From: Oceanicoccus sagamiensis
GTDB taxonomy: Bacteria > Pseudomonadota > Gammaproteobacteria > Pseudomonadales > Dasaniaceae
Length of the DNA stretch: 64,000 nt
NCBI RefSeq assembly: GCF_002117105.1
Contig: NZ_CP019343.1
Span: 3,658,001-3,722,000, forward strand
Direction: 5' to 3'
Shown here: piece by piece, positions 7,812-16,414 of the stretch
How the letters are laid out: every line of letters starts with the position of its first letter
How positions within the stretch are numbered: the first letter of the stretch is position 1
Position numbers and translations under genes: made by a program
The notes under the pieces: model-generated
Told to the model about the DNA's origin: nothing
Databases searched by the model: none
The model's input: only the letters and a program-made list of their open reading frames with translations

Positions 7812-8789
7812 TTAAACTTGTGGGTTATTAATAGCGTTTGAAACAGCAATAGCTTGAGCCACAGTATTGGAAATATTGTCGCCGGTCTTACCGTCCGATA
7901 ATACTAAGGTGCTTTCATCAGCAATGGCTTTATGGGCGGCAATCGCATCCTGGGCAATACTTAATACCACGGCTTTTTGACCTTCATCTGTGGCAGCGGC
8001 CTGGCCAACTTTTTCCAGGGCTTCCGCTTCGGCAATGGCAACTAATCGGATTGCTTCAGCTTTACCAGTTGCTTCCAGTATCTGAGCTTCTCTATCGGCT
8101 TCTGCCGCTAGTACTTGCTCCATTTTGGCCGCTTCCGCATCCAAAACCCGTGCTTGTTTTTGGCCTTCAGCTTCAGTGATGGCCGCAGTCTTCACACCTT
8201 CGGCGGTAAGAATGACAGAGCGTTTTTCTCGCTCCGCGGTCATTTGTTTTTCCATATCCTCGCGGATGGACTGCGGCGGTGTAATATCCTTGATTTCATA
8301 ACGGGTAACCATGACACCCCATGGCTGTGTGGCCTCCGTCATCGCGGCAAGAATGGTGGCATTAATGGTATCGCGACTTTGGAAGCACTCATCCAACTCC
8401 ATTGAGCCGATAGCATTACGCATGGTGGTCATCGCCAATTGGATAACGGCCATTTTATAATCAGTGACGTTATTGGTTGCGGCCCCAGCATCGGTGACTT
8501 TCATAAATAAAATGCCATCGATATTGAGTGAAATATTGTCTTTGGTGATAGCTGATTGTGAGGCGATATCGAGGGATTGTTCTTTTAGGTTGCGGTCGGC
8601 GGCAACGCTTTGCACAAATGGAATAATAAAGTTAAGGCCGGCTTTTAATGTTTTGTCATATTTGCCCAGAGTGTAGATAACATAACCGCGGTTTTGAGGG
8701 ACAAAATAGATACCTTTTTTCAAGGTGAAAAGCACAATGACGGCAATCCAAACCATAGGGCTGGAGATTAAATTAGCAAAAAAATCCAT
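7812..8789 (-). CDS. Stomatin-like SPFH-domain protein
   Basis: A 325-residue SPFH/band-7 protein of the stomatin (QmcA/paraslipin) type. It has an N-terminal membrane anchor (about residues 8-24), the SPFH domain from about 25 (FVPQNRGYVIYTLGKYDKTLKAG) to 190, and then an alanine/glutamate-rich helical region (about 190-270) expected to form a coiled coil for oligomerisation. The end of the SPFH domain shows the conserved DITPPQSIREDMEKQMTAER pattern. These proteins form large membrane rings with NfeD partners; the partner gene follows after 10 bases. An inverted repeat lies just upstream. Confidence 0.92.
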   Translation of the reverse strand: MDFFANLISSPMVWIAVIVLFTLKKGIYFVPQNRGYVIYTLGKYDKTLKAGLNFIIPFVQSVAADRNLKEQSLDIASQSAITKDNISLNIDGILFMKVTDAGAATNNVTDYKMAVIQLAMTTMRNAIGSMELDECFQSRDTINATILAAMTEATQPWGVMVTRYEIKDITPPQSIREDMEKQMTAEREKRSVILTAEGVKTAAITEAEGQKQARVLDAEAAKMEQVLAAEADREAQILEATGKAEAIRLVAIAEAEALEKVGQAAATDEGQKAVVLSIAQDAIAAHKAIADESTLVLSDGKTGDNISNTVAQAIAVSNAINNPQV

Positions 8790-8810
8790 AGAGTTATTCC
8801 TTTAGCTATT

Positions 8811-8837
8811 AAGACATAACGAAGATGTGTATGTCTT
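8811..8837. promoter_or_regulatory. Inverted repeat upstream of stomatin-nfeD
   Basis: AAGACATA (8811-8818) and TATGTCTT (8830-8837) form a perfect 8-bp inverted repeat with an 11-base spacer, 22 bases upstream of the stomatin start. It could be an operator or a leader hairpin; nothing in the sequence decides between them. Confidence 0.35.
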
Positions 8838-8896
8838 GGCTAATGTATGGCATCAGCAGAGCTGGAACAAGTGTTTTTTAGTATAGAAAAGGGCGC

Positions 8897-10765
8897 TTAC
8901 TTATTAACAGGCGAGAAAGTATCAAACTCCTCCAGCACCGCCGTATCATCTGGGTCAACTTTCCACTCTTTGCTATTGACCTGCTGTTGCAAACCGCGCA
9001 TAAAATTATAGCGGCGCTGAGTGATATCGTTGATATGGTCTTCGTCTTTTAAAATGGTTGGGTGGATAAAGACCATCAAATTCTTTTTGCTATTGGTTTT
9101 ACCGGTACTGCTAAAGAGTTTTCCTACTAAGGGGAGGTCGCCGAGAAAAGGGACTTTTTCTTGAATTTCAGTTTCCTCTTCACTGATCAGGCCACCTAAT
9201 ACCAGTACCTGGTCATCTTTAATTAATGCCTTGGTGATAATCTCACGTTTGTTGGTAATAATATCCGAGGCAACATCAATCGAGGGGGCAATGCTCTCTG
9301 TTTTTTGTTGGATCTCAAGGGTAATAGAATCGCCTTGATTGATTCTCGGCGTGACCACCAGTGAGATACCAATATCCTGTCGTTCAATCGTGGTAAAAGG
9401 GTCGCTGGTTGAAGAGGCTGAGCTGGTGGATTGGCCCGTTTTAAACGGAACGTTTTGGCCGACTAGTAGTGAAGCTTCTTCGTTATCAATAGCAACAATA
9501 GTTGGGGTGGATAAGACATTGGCATTTTGTGTGGCGTTTAAGGCGCGGATAGCGGCTTGCAGATCGCCGTTATCAAAGTACCCAAAAGTAAAGCCACGCC
9601 CGGGCGTAAAAGCCAATGGACTATCATCGCCAGCAGGGTTTGCCAGGGGTAAGTCCCCCAGCGTGTTAACCGCTCCAACAAATTCATTGTCGGGGTTGGT
9701 AATCCAGGTAACACCCACATCATTGGCAATATCGCCACTGACCTCAACCAATAACGCTTCAACCAGCACTTGTGCTCTGCGAATATCGAGCTTGGCAATA
9801 ACGCCTTTCATGGTTGTTAGCATGGCGGGAGGGGCATTGATGACTAAAGCGTTCGCACTCTCACTGCTTTCAATACTGATGGTGTTGCTTTGATCTTTCT
9901 GTGTAGCCTGAATACTTTTTGCCAGGCTTTGTAGTATGGGTAGCACTTCTTTTGCATCCACGTAGTTTAGGTAAACTACCTGTGTATTGCCCTGGCCGTT
10001 GAGTGGTGTATCCAATTGCGCAATTAGCTTTTTAAACTGGTTGCGTTTGGCGGGGTCTCCAGCCAGTAAAATACTATTAGAGCGTTCGTCAGCGGAAACG
10101 GTGATATCCATGGCGCCTGCTCCACCGGTGGGTATCAGGGCGCTGAGGCTCTGTAATACACTGACGGCATCGGCATGTTTTAAGGTCACTAATTCAATAC
10201 TGTTTTCTGACGCCTTGTCCAATTGTTTTACTATATCCTGGGCCGATTGAATATTACGCGCGTGGTCAGCCATCACCAGAGCATTGGTAGCGGGATAAGG
10301 TGTTAACACGGCTTCTGAGCTCATTAGTGGACGCAATAGCTCTGCCATACGTTGGGCGGGGATGTTCTCAATCGTTAGCAGGCTGACCACCATATCTGCG
10401 CTGGCACTACTGCCTGCCGCTGGGAGTGCGCCCTTAGTGGCCAATGCCTTGGGGACAATTTTTAAGGCTTCGGGGGTTTCTATAATGGCATAGCCATTAA
10501 TCTGCAATACGGATAAAAAAACCTGATAGGCCTCATCGGTGGTCAAGGGGGCCGGGGACAAGACGGTGACATTGCCCTGTACCGCGCGGTGGACCACAAT
10601 ATTTTTACCGGTATTATCAGCCACCCATTGAATCAGGGCGCGAATATCCGCATCACGCATATTCATGGTGACTTTTTCTGCGGCGTAAGTGGTCTGTAGC
10701 AGGCAGGTCAGTAATAGTACCAGGCTTATAAGCTGCCTAAAGAGGGGCTGTGTTGTTGCAGTCAT
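8897..10765 (-). CDS. gspD: Type II secretion secretin GspD (copy 1)
   Basis: This is the outer-membrane secretin through which the T2SS exports folded proteins. The 622-residue precursor has a signal peptide (about 1-28), an N0 domain beginning VTMNMRDADIRALIQWVA, three N1-N3 KH-like repeats, and the secretin core with the signatures STPTIVAIDNEEASLLVGQNVPF-like (lip region) and VPFLGDLPLVGKLF near the C-terminus. It follows gspC by 34 bases on the minus strand. The gspCD pair is divergent from gspE-M. A second full-length gspD lies at 20905-22782. No pilotin-binding S-domain is obvious beyond the secretin core. Confidence 0.95.
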   Translation of the reverse strand: MTATTQPLFRQLISLVLLLTCLLQTTYAAEKVTMNMRDADIRALIQWVADNTGKNIVVHRAVQGNVTVLSPAPLTTDEAYQVFLSVLQINGYAIIETPEALKIVPKALATKGALPAAGSSASADMVVSLLTIENIPAQRMAELLRPLMSSEAVLTPYPATNALVMADHARNIQSAQDIVKQLDKASENSIELVTLKHADAVSVLQSLSALIPTGGAGAMDITVSADERSNSILLAGDPAKRNQFKKLIAQLDTPLNGQGNTQVVYLNYVDAKEVLPILQSLAKSIQATQKDQSNTISIESSESANALVINAPPAMLTTMKGVIAKLDIRRAQVLVEALLVEVSGDIANDVGVTWITNPDNEFVGAVNTLGDLPLANPAGDDSPLAFTPGRGFTFGYFDNGDLQAAIRALNATQNANVLSTPTIVAIDNEEASLLVGQNVPFKTGQSTSSASSTSDPFTTIERQDIGISLVVTPRINQGDSITLEIQQKTESIAPSIDVASDIITNKREIITKALIKDDQVLVLGGLISEEETEIQEKVPFLGDLPLVGKLFSSTGKTNSKKNLMVFIHPTILKDEDHINDITQRRYNFMRGLQQQVNSKEWKVDPDDTAVLEEFDTFSPVNK

Positions 10766-10799
10766 CAGCGTTATTTTCCTTTGGCTGTGGTTTTCTTTA

Positions 10800-11495
10800 T
10801 TACTGTTTATTGGTTTTGGAGCGGTTGCGCAATTCCTGCAAGCGTTTACGGATAAGCTCTTGCCGTTGTTGCGGTGTCATGGCCGAGCTTTTCAATTGCT
10901 TGCTGGTGGCTTGTATTTCTTCAGCTGTCATTGTGTCCTGTACCAGTTGGCGGGCATCGTCAGGCAGGACAATCTCGTTAGCGCTATTGCTGGCGGAGCC
11001 GGGCTCCGGGAAATAAAGCGTCTCTAGCTGTCCATTTCTGGATAAAACCACTCGGTCACTAAAGACCTGCCGTAATTTAGCCTGGCCATAAATCTGACTG
11101 CCGGATTTATAGGCACGGGTTTGGCCGTCAGGGCCCTCGATAATAGCGCTGGCTTGGCTGGGATTGGAGGAGGTAAAAGCACCTCTCAACACCAGTTGCA
11201 TACGTGTAACGGGTAGATTGGCGCTGTTAGCCTGATAGTCAGCCGAGGTGCGGCCAAATAAATGGCTGTTTGTAATGCGGCTGGCCTGGTAATCAGAGCG
11301 CTCAGCGGAGCTGGCAAAGGATGCCGGGCTGTTAATTGTGGGCTGGTAATTCAGTGTGCTCAGCAGGCTAAGGCTATCGGCGGCCAGTGCCAGCAGCAAA
11401 AGGGCGCCAATCAACAAGGCGCCATAGCGATTTAAGGACGAAACGTTAAGGTCCTCGAGCTGGTGGCGAGCTTTCTGATAAAAATGGCTTAACAC
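10800..11495 (-). CDS. gspC: Type II secretion inner-membrane protein GspC
   Basis: GspC links the inner-membrane platform to the secretin. The 231-residue product has a short cytoplasmic N-terminus, one membrane helix (about residues 24-46), and a periplasmic homology region (about 95-160) with the family pattern LVLRGAFTSSNPSQASAIIEGPDGQTR, YKSGSQIYGQAKLRQV and VVLSRNGQLETLYFP. No PDZ domain follows; the C-terminus is a charged, helical tail instead, so this belongs to the short GspC type. It is the first gene of the gspCD operon, divergent from gspE with a shared 137-bp promoter region. Confidence 0.92.
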   Translation of the reverse strand: MLSHFYQKARHQLEDLNVSSLNRYGALLIGALLLLALAADSLSLLSTLNYQPTINSPASFASSAERSDYQASRITNSHLFGRTSADYQANSANLPVTRMQLVLRGAFTSSNPSQASAIIEGPDGQTRAYKSGSQIYGQAKLRQVFSDRVVLSRNGQLETLYFPEPGSASNSANEIVLPDDARQLVQDTMTAEEIQATSKQLKSSAMTPQQRQELIRKRLQELRNRSKTNKQ

Positions 11496-11632
11496 AGTGC
11501 TAAGTGATTCCTGTTTAGAATGTGAAACTGGTTAAATTATAGCGTAGGAACAAGAACTTAGGCATGAAACTTAGTGGAATTTCGCTAGATATCGATTATT
11601 CTTCATAGGTATTGCTATAAAATGAGAACTCT

Positions 11633-13126
11633 ATGGATTCCCCGCTCGCCCATGTTCGCAATTTACCGTTTGGTTTTGCCAAGCGTCATGGCGTTTTTTT
11701 GCAGTTTCAGGATCAACAGGCACTGCCTGTACTGTGCCATCAACAGAGCATTAGCCCGGCGCTTTATGCTGAGGTACGCCGTTTTCTGCAGTCGGCTTTT
11801 CAGTGTAGGCAGCTCGATAGCAATGAGTTTGACCAGCTATTAGCCGCGGCCTATGAGCGAGATTCCTCAGAAGCCATGCAAATGGTGGAAAACCTCGGTG
11901 AAGATATGGACCTGGCCAGCCTGGCCAATGCGGTTCAGGAAACTGAAGATTTAATGGAGCAGGAGGGCGATGCTCCGATTATTCGCCTGATTAATGCGGT
12001 GTTATCCGAGGCGGTTAAAGCCGGTGCCTCCGATATCCATATCGAAACCTTTGAAAAGCGCTTATTAATCCGTTTTCGGGTTGATGGTGTGTTGCGTGAG
12101 GCGGTAGAGCCCCGCAGGGAATTGGCTCCGCTGTTGATCTCCCGGATCAAAGTAATGGCAAGATTGGATATTGCCGAGAAGCGAGTGCCGCAGGATGGCC
12201 GCATCTCCCTAAAAATTGCCGGCCGTGAAATTGATGTTCGGGTTTCCACCATGCCTTCCAATAATGCCGAGCGGGTTGTGTTGCGTTTATTGGAAAAACA
12301 GGCCGGTCGTTTAAGTTTAAATGCTCTGGGTATGCCACGCTTGCGGGATCAGCAATTTAGCCGTTTACTCAATCGCCCCCACGGTATTATTCTGGTAACC
12401 GGCCCTACAGGCTCCGGTAAAACCACCACCCTCTATGCCGGTCTCTCAGCGATTAATAATAGCTCTCGCAATATATTAACGGTGGAAGACCCCATTGAAT
12501 ATAACCTCGAAGGGGTAGGTCAAACTCAGGTAAACCCCAAAGCCGATATGACCTTTGCTCGCGGCCTGCGTGCTATGTTGCGTCAGGACCCTGATGTGGT
12601 GATGGTCGGTGAGGTGCGAGATTTAGAAACCGCAGAAATCGCAGTGCAAGCCAGTTTAACCGGTCATATGGTGTTATCCACCTTGCACACCAATACCGCC
12701 GTGGGGGCAATTACCCGGCTGCGTGATATGGGGGTCGAACCCTTTTTATTGGCCACCAGTTTAATTGGTGTGCTGGCGCAACGGCTGGTACGAGTGCTCT
12801 GTGAAGAGTGCAAACAGCAACAGGCCCCCACCGTACTCGACAAAGAATTTTTAGGCGATGTGTTAGAGCCGGAAAGCAAAATTTATGGTCCAGTGGGTTG
12901 TGATCATTGTAATCATCAGGGCTATAAAGGTCGTACCGGTATTTATGAATTATTAATTGTCGACGAGCAAATTCGTCAGTTAATTCATAATGAAGCCGCT
13001 GAAGAAGATATTGTCAAAGCGATGCGCGTAAAGAGTATGCAAAGTATTCGCGCTGATGGCCGCGCCAGAATTCTTGATGGCGTTACCACCGTTGAAGAAG
13101 TCCTGCGTGTCACACTGGAGGACTAA
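11633..13126 (+). CDS. gspE: Type II secretion ATPase GspE
   Basis: GspE is the cytoplasmic hexameric ATPase that drives pseudopilus assembly. The 497-residue protein has the N2-like domain (FGFAKRHGVFLQF onward), a linker, and the ATPase core. Walker A is GPTGSGKTTT near residue 256, followed by the Asp box and Walker B/His box region (RQDPDVVMVGEVRD, TGHMVLSTLHTN). The zinc-binding tetracysteine motif CEEC...CDHC (about 389-425) is typical of GspE. It heads the plus-strand operon, and gspF follows after 5 bases. The N-terminal N1 domain that contacts GspL is short, consistent with the compact size. Confidence 0.96.
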   Translation: MDSPLAHVRNLPFGFAKRHGVFLQFQDQQALPVLCHQQSISPALYAEVRRFLQSAFQCRQLDSNEFDQLLAAAYERDSSEAMQMVENLGEDMDLASLANAVQETEDLMEQEGDAPIIRLINAVLSEAVKAGASDIHIETFEKRLLIRFRVDGVLREAVEPRRELAPLLISRIKVMARLDIAEKRVPQDGRISLKIAGREIDVRVSTMPSNNAERVVLRLLEKQAGRLSLNALGMPRLRDQQFSRLLNRPHGIILVTGPTGSGKTTTLYAGLSAINNSSRNILTVEDPIEYNLEGVGQTQVNPKADMTFARGLRAMLRQDPDVVMVGEVRDLETAEIAVQASLTGHMVLSTLHTNTAVGAITRLRDMGVEPFLLATSLIGVLAQRLVRVLCEECKQQQAPTVLDKEFLGDVLEPESKIYGPVGCDHCNHQGYKGRTGIYELLIVDEQIRQLIHNEAAEEDIVKAMRVKSMQSIRADGRARILDGVTTVEEVLRVTLED

Positions 13127-13131
13127 CCGTA

Positions 13132-14373
13132 ATGGCTTCATTTTCATATGCCGCACTGGACGGTAACGGCAAAGAAAAAAAAGGCATTATTGAGGCGGAT
13201 ACCTCCCGTCAGGTACGGCAAATATTGCGTGATCAGGGCCTGGCTCCGTTACAAGTCGATAGCTCCCAGCCCAGAGCCGCTAATAGTGATAATGCCAGCG
13301 GTGACCAAACCGGTTCACCCGCGTGGCTTAGCCGTGGTCCCGCTATCAAAGTGGGAGAGTTAGCGACCATAACTCGCCAATTAGCCACGCTTATTCAATC
13401 ATCAATGCCGCTGGAGGAATCTCTCAAAGCCATTTCCCAGCAGTCTGAAAGTGATAAGTTAAGGGGCGTGGTGTTGGCTGTACGGTCCAAAGTGATGGAA
13501 GGACATTCTCTTGCTGATAGCATGGCGGATTTCCCCAGAGCTTTTCCGGTGCTTTACCGTGCCACAGTGGCAGCCGGTGAGCATGCAGGGCATCTGGAGT
13601 TGGTGCTTAATCGTCTGGCCGATTATACCGAAAGTTCTTATAAGTCCCGGCAAAAAACCAAACTGGCGATGCTCTATCCGGTGATTTTATTGGTGATGTC
13701 ACTGGCTATAGTTTCGGGCTTAATGGCATTTGTAGTACCTGATGTAGTGGAAGTGTTTGTGGGGCAGGGGCAGCAGTTACCTATATTGACGCAGGCCTTA
13801 ATCAGCACCAGTGATTTTATTGTTAGTTATGGTTTGTTGGTCATCGTATTGGCCGCTATGGCTGTGGGTGCAGTGCGTTATGCGTTGCAAAATAAGGCCT
13901 TAAAAGTTCGTTGGGATCGTCGTTTACTGACATTGCCGCTAATAGGTCGTTTCTCTCGCGGCAGTAATACAGCCCGCTATGCGAGTACCTTAAGCATACT
14001 GACCAGTAGCGGTGTGCCCTTGGTTGATGCGATGAAGATTTCAGCTGAAGTGGTGGAGAACAGTTTTTTACAGCAGTCAGTGACTGAAGCCACACAGCAA
14101 GTCAGGGAGGGGGGCAGCTTGCATAAATCCCTCGAGCACAATGGCTATTTCCCTCCGATGATGATCCATATGATTGCCAGTGGTGAAGCCAGTGGTGACC
14201 TCGATGCAATGCTGGCGAGAGTGGCTGAAAACCAGCAGCGTGAGCTGGATGATTTAGTGGCGACACTGATCGGCATTTTTGAACCGGCCATGTTGCTCTT
14301 AATGGGCGCTGCCGTACTTATTATCGTGGTTGCTATATTGCAGCCTATTTTCGATTTAAACCAGTTGATCTAA
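13132..14373 (+). CDS. gspF: Type II secretion inner-membrane platform protein GspF
   Basis: GspF is the polytopic core of the T2SS inner-membrane platform. The 413-residue protein begins with MASFSYAALDGNGKEKKGIIEADT, the usual GspF N-terminus, and has two repeated cytoplasmic helical domains (PF00482 type) with about three membrane spans near residues 180-205, 230-250 and 385-405. The segments ITRQLATLIQSSMPLEESLKAI and TLSILTSSGVPLVDAMKISAEVV are the two copies of the repeat. It lies between gspE (5-base gap) and gspG (about 16-base gap). Confidence 0.96.
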   Translation: MASFSYAALDGNGKEKKGIIEADTSRQVRQILRDQGLAPLQVDSSQPRAANSDNASGDQTGSPAWLSRGPAIKVGELATITRQLATLIQSSMPLEESLKAISQQSESDKLRGVVLAVRSKVMEGHSLADSMADFPRAFPVLYRATVAAGEHAGHLELVLNRLADYTESSYKSRQKTKLAMLYPVILLVMSLAIVSGLMAFVVPDVVEVFVGQGQQLPILTQALISTSDFIVSYGLLVIVLAAMAVGAVRYALQNKALKVRWDRRLLTLPLIGRFSRGSNTARYASTLSILTSSGVPLVDAMKISAEVVENSFLQQSVTEATQQVREGGSLHKSLEHNGYFPPMMIHMIASGEASGDLDAMLARVAENQQRELDDLVATLIGIFEPAMLLLMGAAVLIIVVAILQPIFDLNQLI

Positions 14374-14389
14374 CTTTGTGGTGAAGACA

Positions 14390-14839
14390 ATGAATACAAT
14401 AACGAACACTTTGCATCAGCGTTATCAGCAGGGTTTTACCCTGATTGAAATTATGGTGGTTGTGGTGATTATCAGTGTGCTGATTGGCTTGGTGGCGCCC
14501 AATATTTTAGGGCGCGTTGATGAAGCCAAAGTCACGGCGGCACAAACAGATATTGCTACCCTGGAGCAGGCTTTGGAAATGTATAAATTGGATAATCAAG
14601 TCTTTCCAAGTACTGATCAGGGCCTGCAAGCCCTGATAGAAAAACCGAATACTTCACCGGTGCCCAGAAAATGGAACCCGGCGGGCTATCTTAAAAAAAG
14701 CCAATTACCGGTAGATCCCTGGGGTGGCCAATACCAGTACATAAGCCCTGGTTCAACTGGTGCATTTGACCTGTATTCCCTCGGTGCTGATGGTCGTGAA
14801 GGTGGTGAGGGCTACGATACTGATATTGGCAATTGGTAG
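14390..14839 (+). CDS. gspG: Major pseudopilin GspG
   Basis: GspG is the main subunit of the T2SS pseudopilus. The 149-residue precursor has a short leader ending RYQQG, then the methylated N-terminal helix FTLIEIMVVVVIISVLIGLVAPN, cleaved by prepilin peptidase GspO, which is not in the window. The globular domain shows the family motifs DIATLEQALEMYKLDN, FPSTDQGLQAL, DPWGGQYQY and the calcium-site region YSLGADGREGGEG. I chose the ATG at 14390; an in-frame GTG at 14378 adds only four residues and lacks a better ribosome-binding site. Confidence 0.96.
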   Translation: MNTITNTLHQRYQQGFTLIEIMVVVVIISVLIGLVAPNILGRVDEAKVTAAQTDIATLEQALEMYKLDNQVFPSTDQGLQALIEKPNTSPVPRKWNPAGYLKKSQLPVDPWGGQYQYISPGSTGAFDLYSLGADGREGGEGYDTDIGNW

Positions 14840-15378
14840 TGACCGCCAAGCAGCAAGGTTTTACCCTGATCGAAATCATGCTGGTGCTGGTGGTTATCGG
14901 GGTCATGGCATCTATGTTGGCTGTTTCCCTTGGGGATAATGCCCAGAAACAGCTAGACCGAGAGGCGCGGCGCTTGCAGGTGAGTTTACAAATGGTGGCC
15001 GATGAGGCGGTGATGCAGGGGGGAGAATTTGCCCTGGCCATCGGCCGCGATGCTTCTAAGGACAGCAATGGCTACCAGTTTTTATTGCTGGACCCAGAGC
15101 GACTGGTTTGGTCAGCGCTTAACGACAAGCTGTTTGCTTTTCATCCCCTAAGCAGTGCTATCTCCATAGATGTAGCATTAGCCGGTGGCGACGACCCACA
15201 GTTCAGCCGTCAGCTAGAAAGACTTCAGTCTTTGGATAATCAACAGGGCCCCGAGCCATTGCTGTTGCTATTGTCCAGTGGTGAGATAACTCCCTTTGTT
15301 ATTACCTTAAATCATCAAGAGTTAAGTGAACCTGTCAGGCTGGCCAGTGATGGTATATCGGGGGTCGAGCTACGGTGA
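14839..15378 (+). CDS. gspH: Minor pseudopilin GspH
   Basis: GspH is a minor pseudopilin of the pseudopilus tip complex. The 179-residue precursor starts at a GTG that shares one base with the gspG stop; a TTG six bases earlier is an alternative. The leader TAKQQG is followed by FTLIEIMLVLVVIGVMASMLAVSLG, the prepilin-peptidase cleavage site and hydrophobic helix. The remainder is the less conserved beta-rich domain expected of GspH (LQMVADEAVMQGGEFALAI, YQFLLLDPERLVWSAL). The gene overlaps gspI by four bases (GTGA). Confidence 0.9.
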   Translation: MTAKQQGFTLIEIMLVLVVIGVMASMLAVSLGDNAQKQLDREARRLQVSLQMVADEAVMQGGEFALAIGRDASKDSNGYQFLLLDPERLVWSALNDKLFAFHPLSSAISIDVALAGGDDPQFSRQLERLQSLDNQQGPEPLLLLLSSGEITPFVITLNHQELSEPVRLASDGISGVELR

Positions 15379-15746
15379 TCAATAAGCAGCAAACCGGTTT
15401 TACCTTATTAGAAGTGTTAATTGCTCTGGCGATTTTGGCCATCTCATCCCTTGCGGTGATCAGCCAGACAGGCCAGAGCCTGACACAATTAGAGCGCTTA
15501 CATTTAAAAACGACCGCCATGGTTGTGGCGGATAATCAGTTGGCTTTACTTCAAGCGGCCCCAGATTGGCCTGCTGTTGGTAGCCAGACGAAATCGGTTA
15601 AGCTGGGTGAGCAGCAATGGCAGGTCAGCACCGATATTAGCCAAACCTCTGACCCCTGGTTACGCAAAATAGAAGTGATAGTAAGCCCTGTGCAGCAGGC
15701 GGATAACGTATTGGCGTTATTGGTCGGCTATCGAGGTAAGCACTAA
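15375..15746 (+). CDS. gspI: Minor pseudopilin GspI
   Basis: GspI initiates the minor pseudopilin complex with GspJ and GspK. The 123-residue precursor starts at a GTG overlapping the gspH stop. Its leader INKQQTG is followed by FTLLEVLIALAILAISSLAVISQ, the type IV pilin-like N-terminus. Downstream sequence includes the GspI-typical LKTTAMVVADNQLALLQ and a terminal beta-region ending RKIEVIVSPV. Length fits the family (about 120-130). The stop overlaps the gspJ start (TAATG). Confidence 0.93.
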   Translation: MINKQQTGFTLLEVLIALAILAISSLAVISQTGQSLTQLERLHLKTTAMVVADNQLALLQAAPDWPAVGSQTKSVKLGEQQWQVSTDISQTSDPWLRKIEVIVSPVQQADNVLALLVGYRGKH

Positions 15747-16414
15747 TGCATGCTTTTACTCGCTTATCATTGCAGCAGCAGGGCCTTACCTTGCTGGAAG
15801 TACTGATTGCCCTGAGTATTTTTTCCTTAATCGGTATTGCCTCCTACCAGGTACTTAATACCACCATTCAAAGTCAGCAGGCCACGGAAGTCTATTCCCG
15901 ACTATTATCCCAGCGACAAAAAGCCCTGATGATTATTGATCGCGACTTACAGCAAGTGTTAGTGCGAAATATTAGAAATACCACCAGCGATAGTGTGAGC
16001 TTTTTAGAAGTTAACCAACAGAATTATCCGCTTGAATTTAGCCGTGGAGGCCACCGCAATCCGCTAATGTTGCCGCGCAGTTCAATGCAGCGTATTGCCT
16101 ATGATATTGGTCCGCACCCACAGTCCGCTAATCGTGATAGCCAACATTACCGTGATGGGCGCCGTTATTTACGTCGACATATTTGGCCTATGCTTGATCG
16201 TGAAGAAGATGCCAGCGCTATTGTGCAAGTACTATTACCCGATATTGCCACCTTGAGTATTACCGTAGTGAGTGAGCAGGGGCGTCATCGGCAGTGGCCT
16301 TTGCCCGAAGAAGAGGGCGCAGAGGATACGCCTCCAGAACCTTTGGCGATTGAGATGGCTGTTGTCAACCAAGCTGGCGATCAGTTTACTCGTTTATACC
16401 CGGTGCTGCGATGA
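15746..16414 (+). CDS. gspJ: Minor pseudopilin GspJ
   Basis: GspJ is a minor pseudopilin that forms the tip with GspI and GspK. The 222-residue precursor has leader LSLQQQG and the N-terminal helix LTLLEVLIALSIFSLIGIASYQVL. The globular part contains RQKALMIIDRDLQQVLVRNIRN, which is the GspJ family signature region, and a segment LEFSRGGHRNPLMLPRS. Cleavage would leave Leu rather than the usual Phe at the mature N-terminus, a tolerated variation. It overlaps gspI by one base and gspK by four (ATGA). Confidence 0.93.
   Translation: MHAFTRLSLQQQGLTLLEVLIALSIFSLIGIASYQVLNTTIQSQQATEVYSRLLSQRQKALMIIDRDLQQVLVRNIRNTTSDSVSFLEVNQQNYPLEFSRGGHRNPLMLPRSSMQRIAYDIGPHPQSANRDSQHYRDGRRYLRRHIWPMLDREEDASAIVQVLLPDIATLSITVVSEQGRHRQWPLPEEEGAEDTPPEPLAIEMAVVNQAGDQFTRLYPVLR

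Noticed and set aside
9339-9893. Open frame of 184 codons on the plus strand inside gspD
   Set aside because: It lies entirely antisense to the secretin gene, has no ribosome-binding site or family resemblance, and follows from the codon pattern of the real gene.
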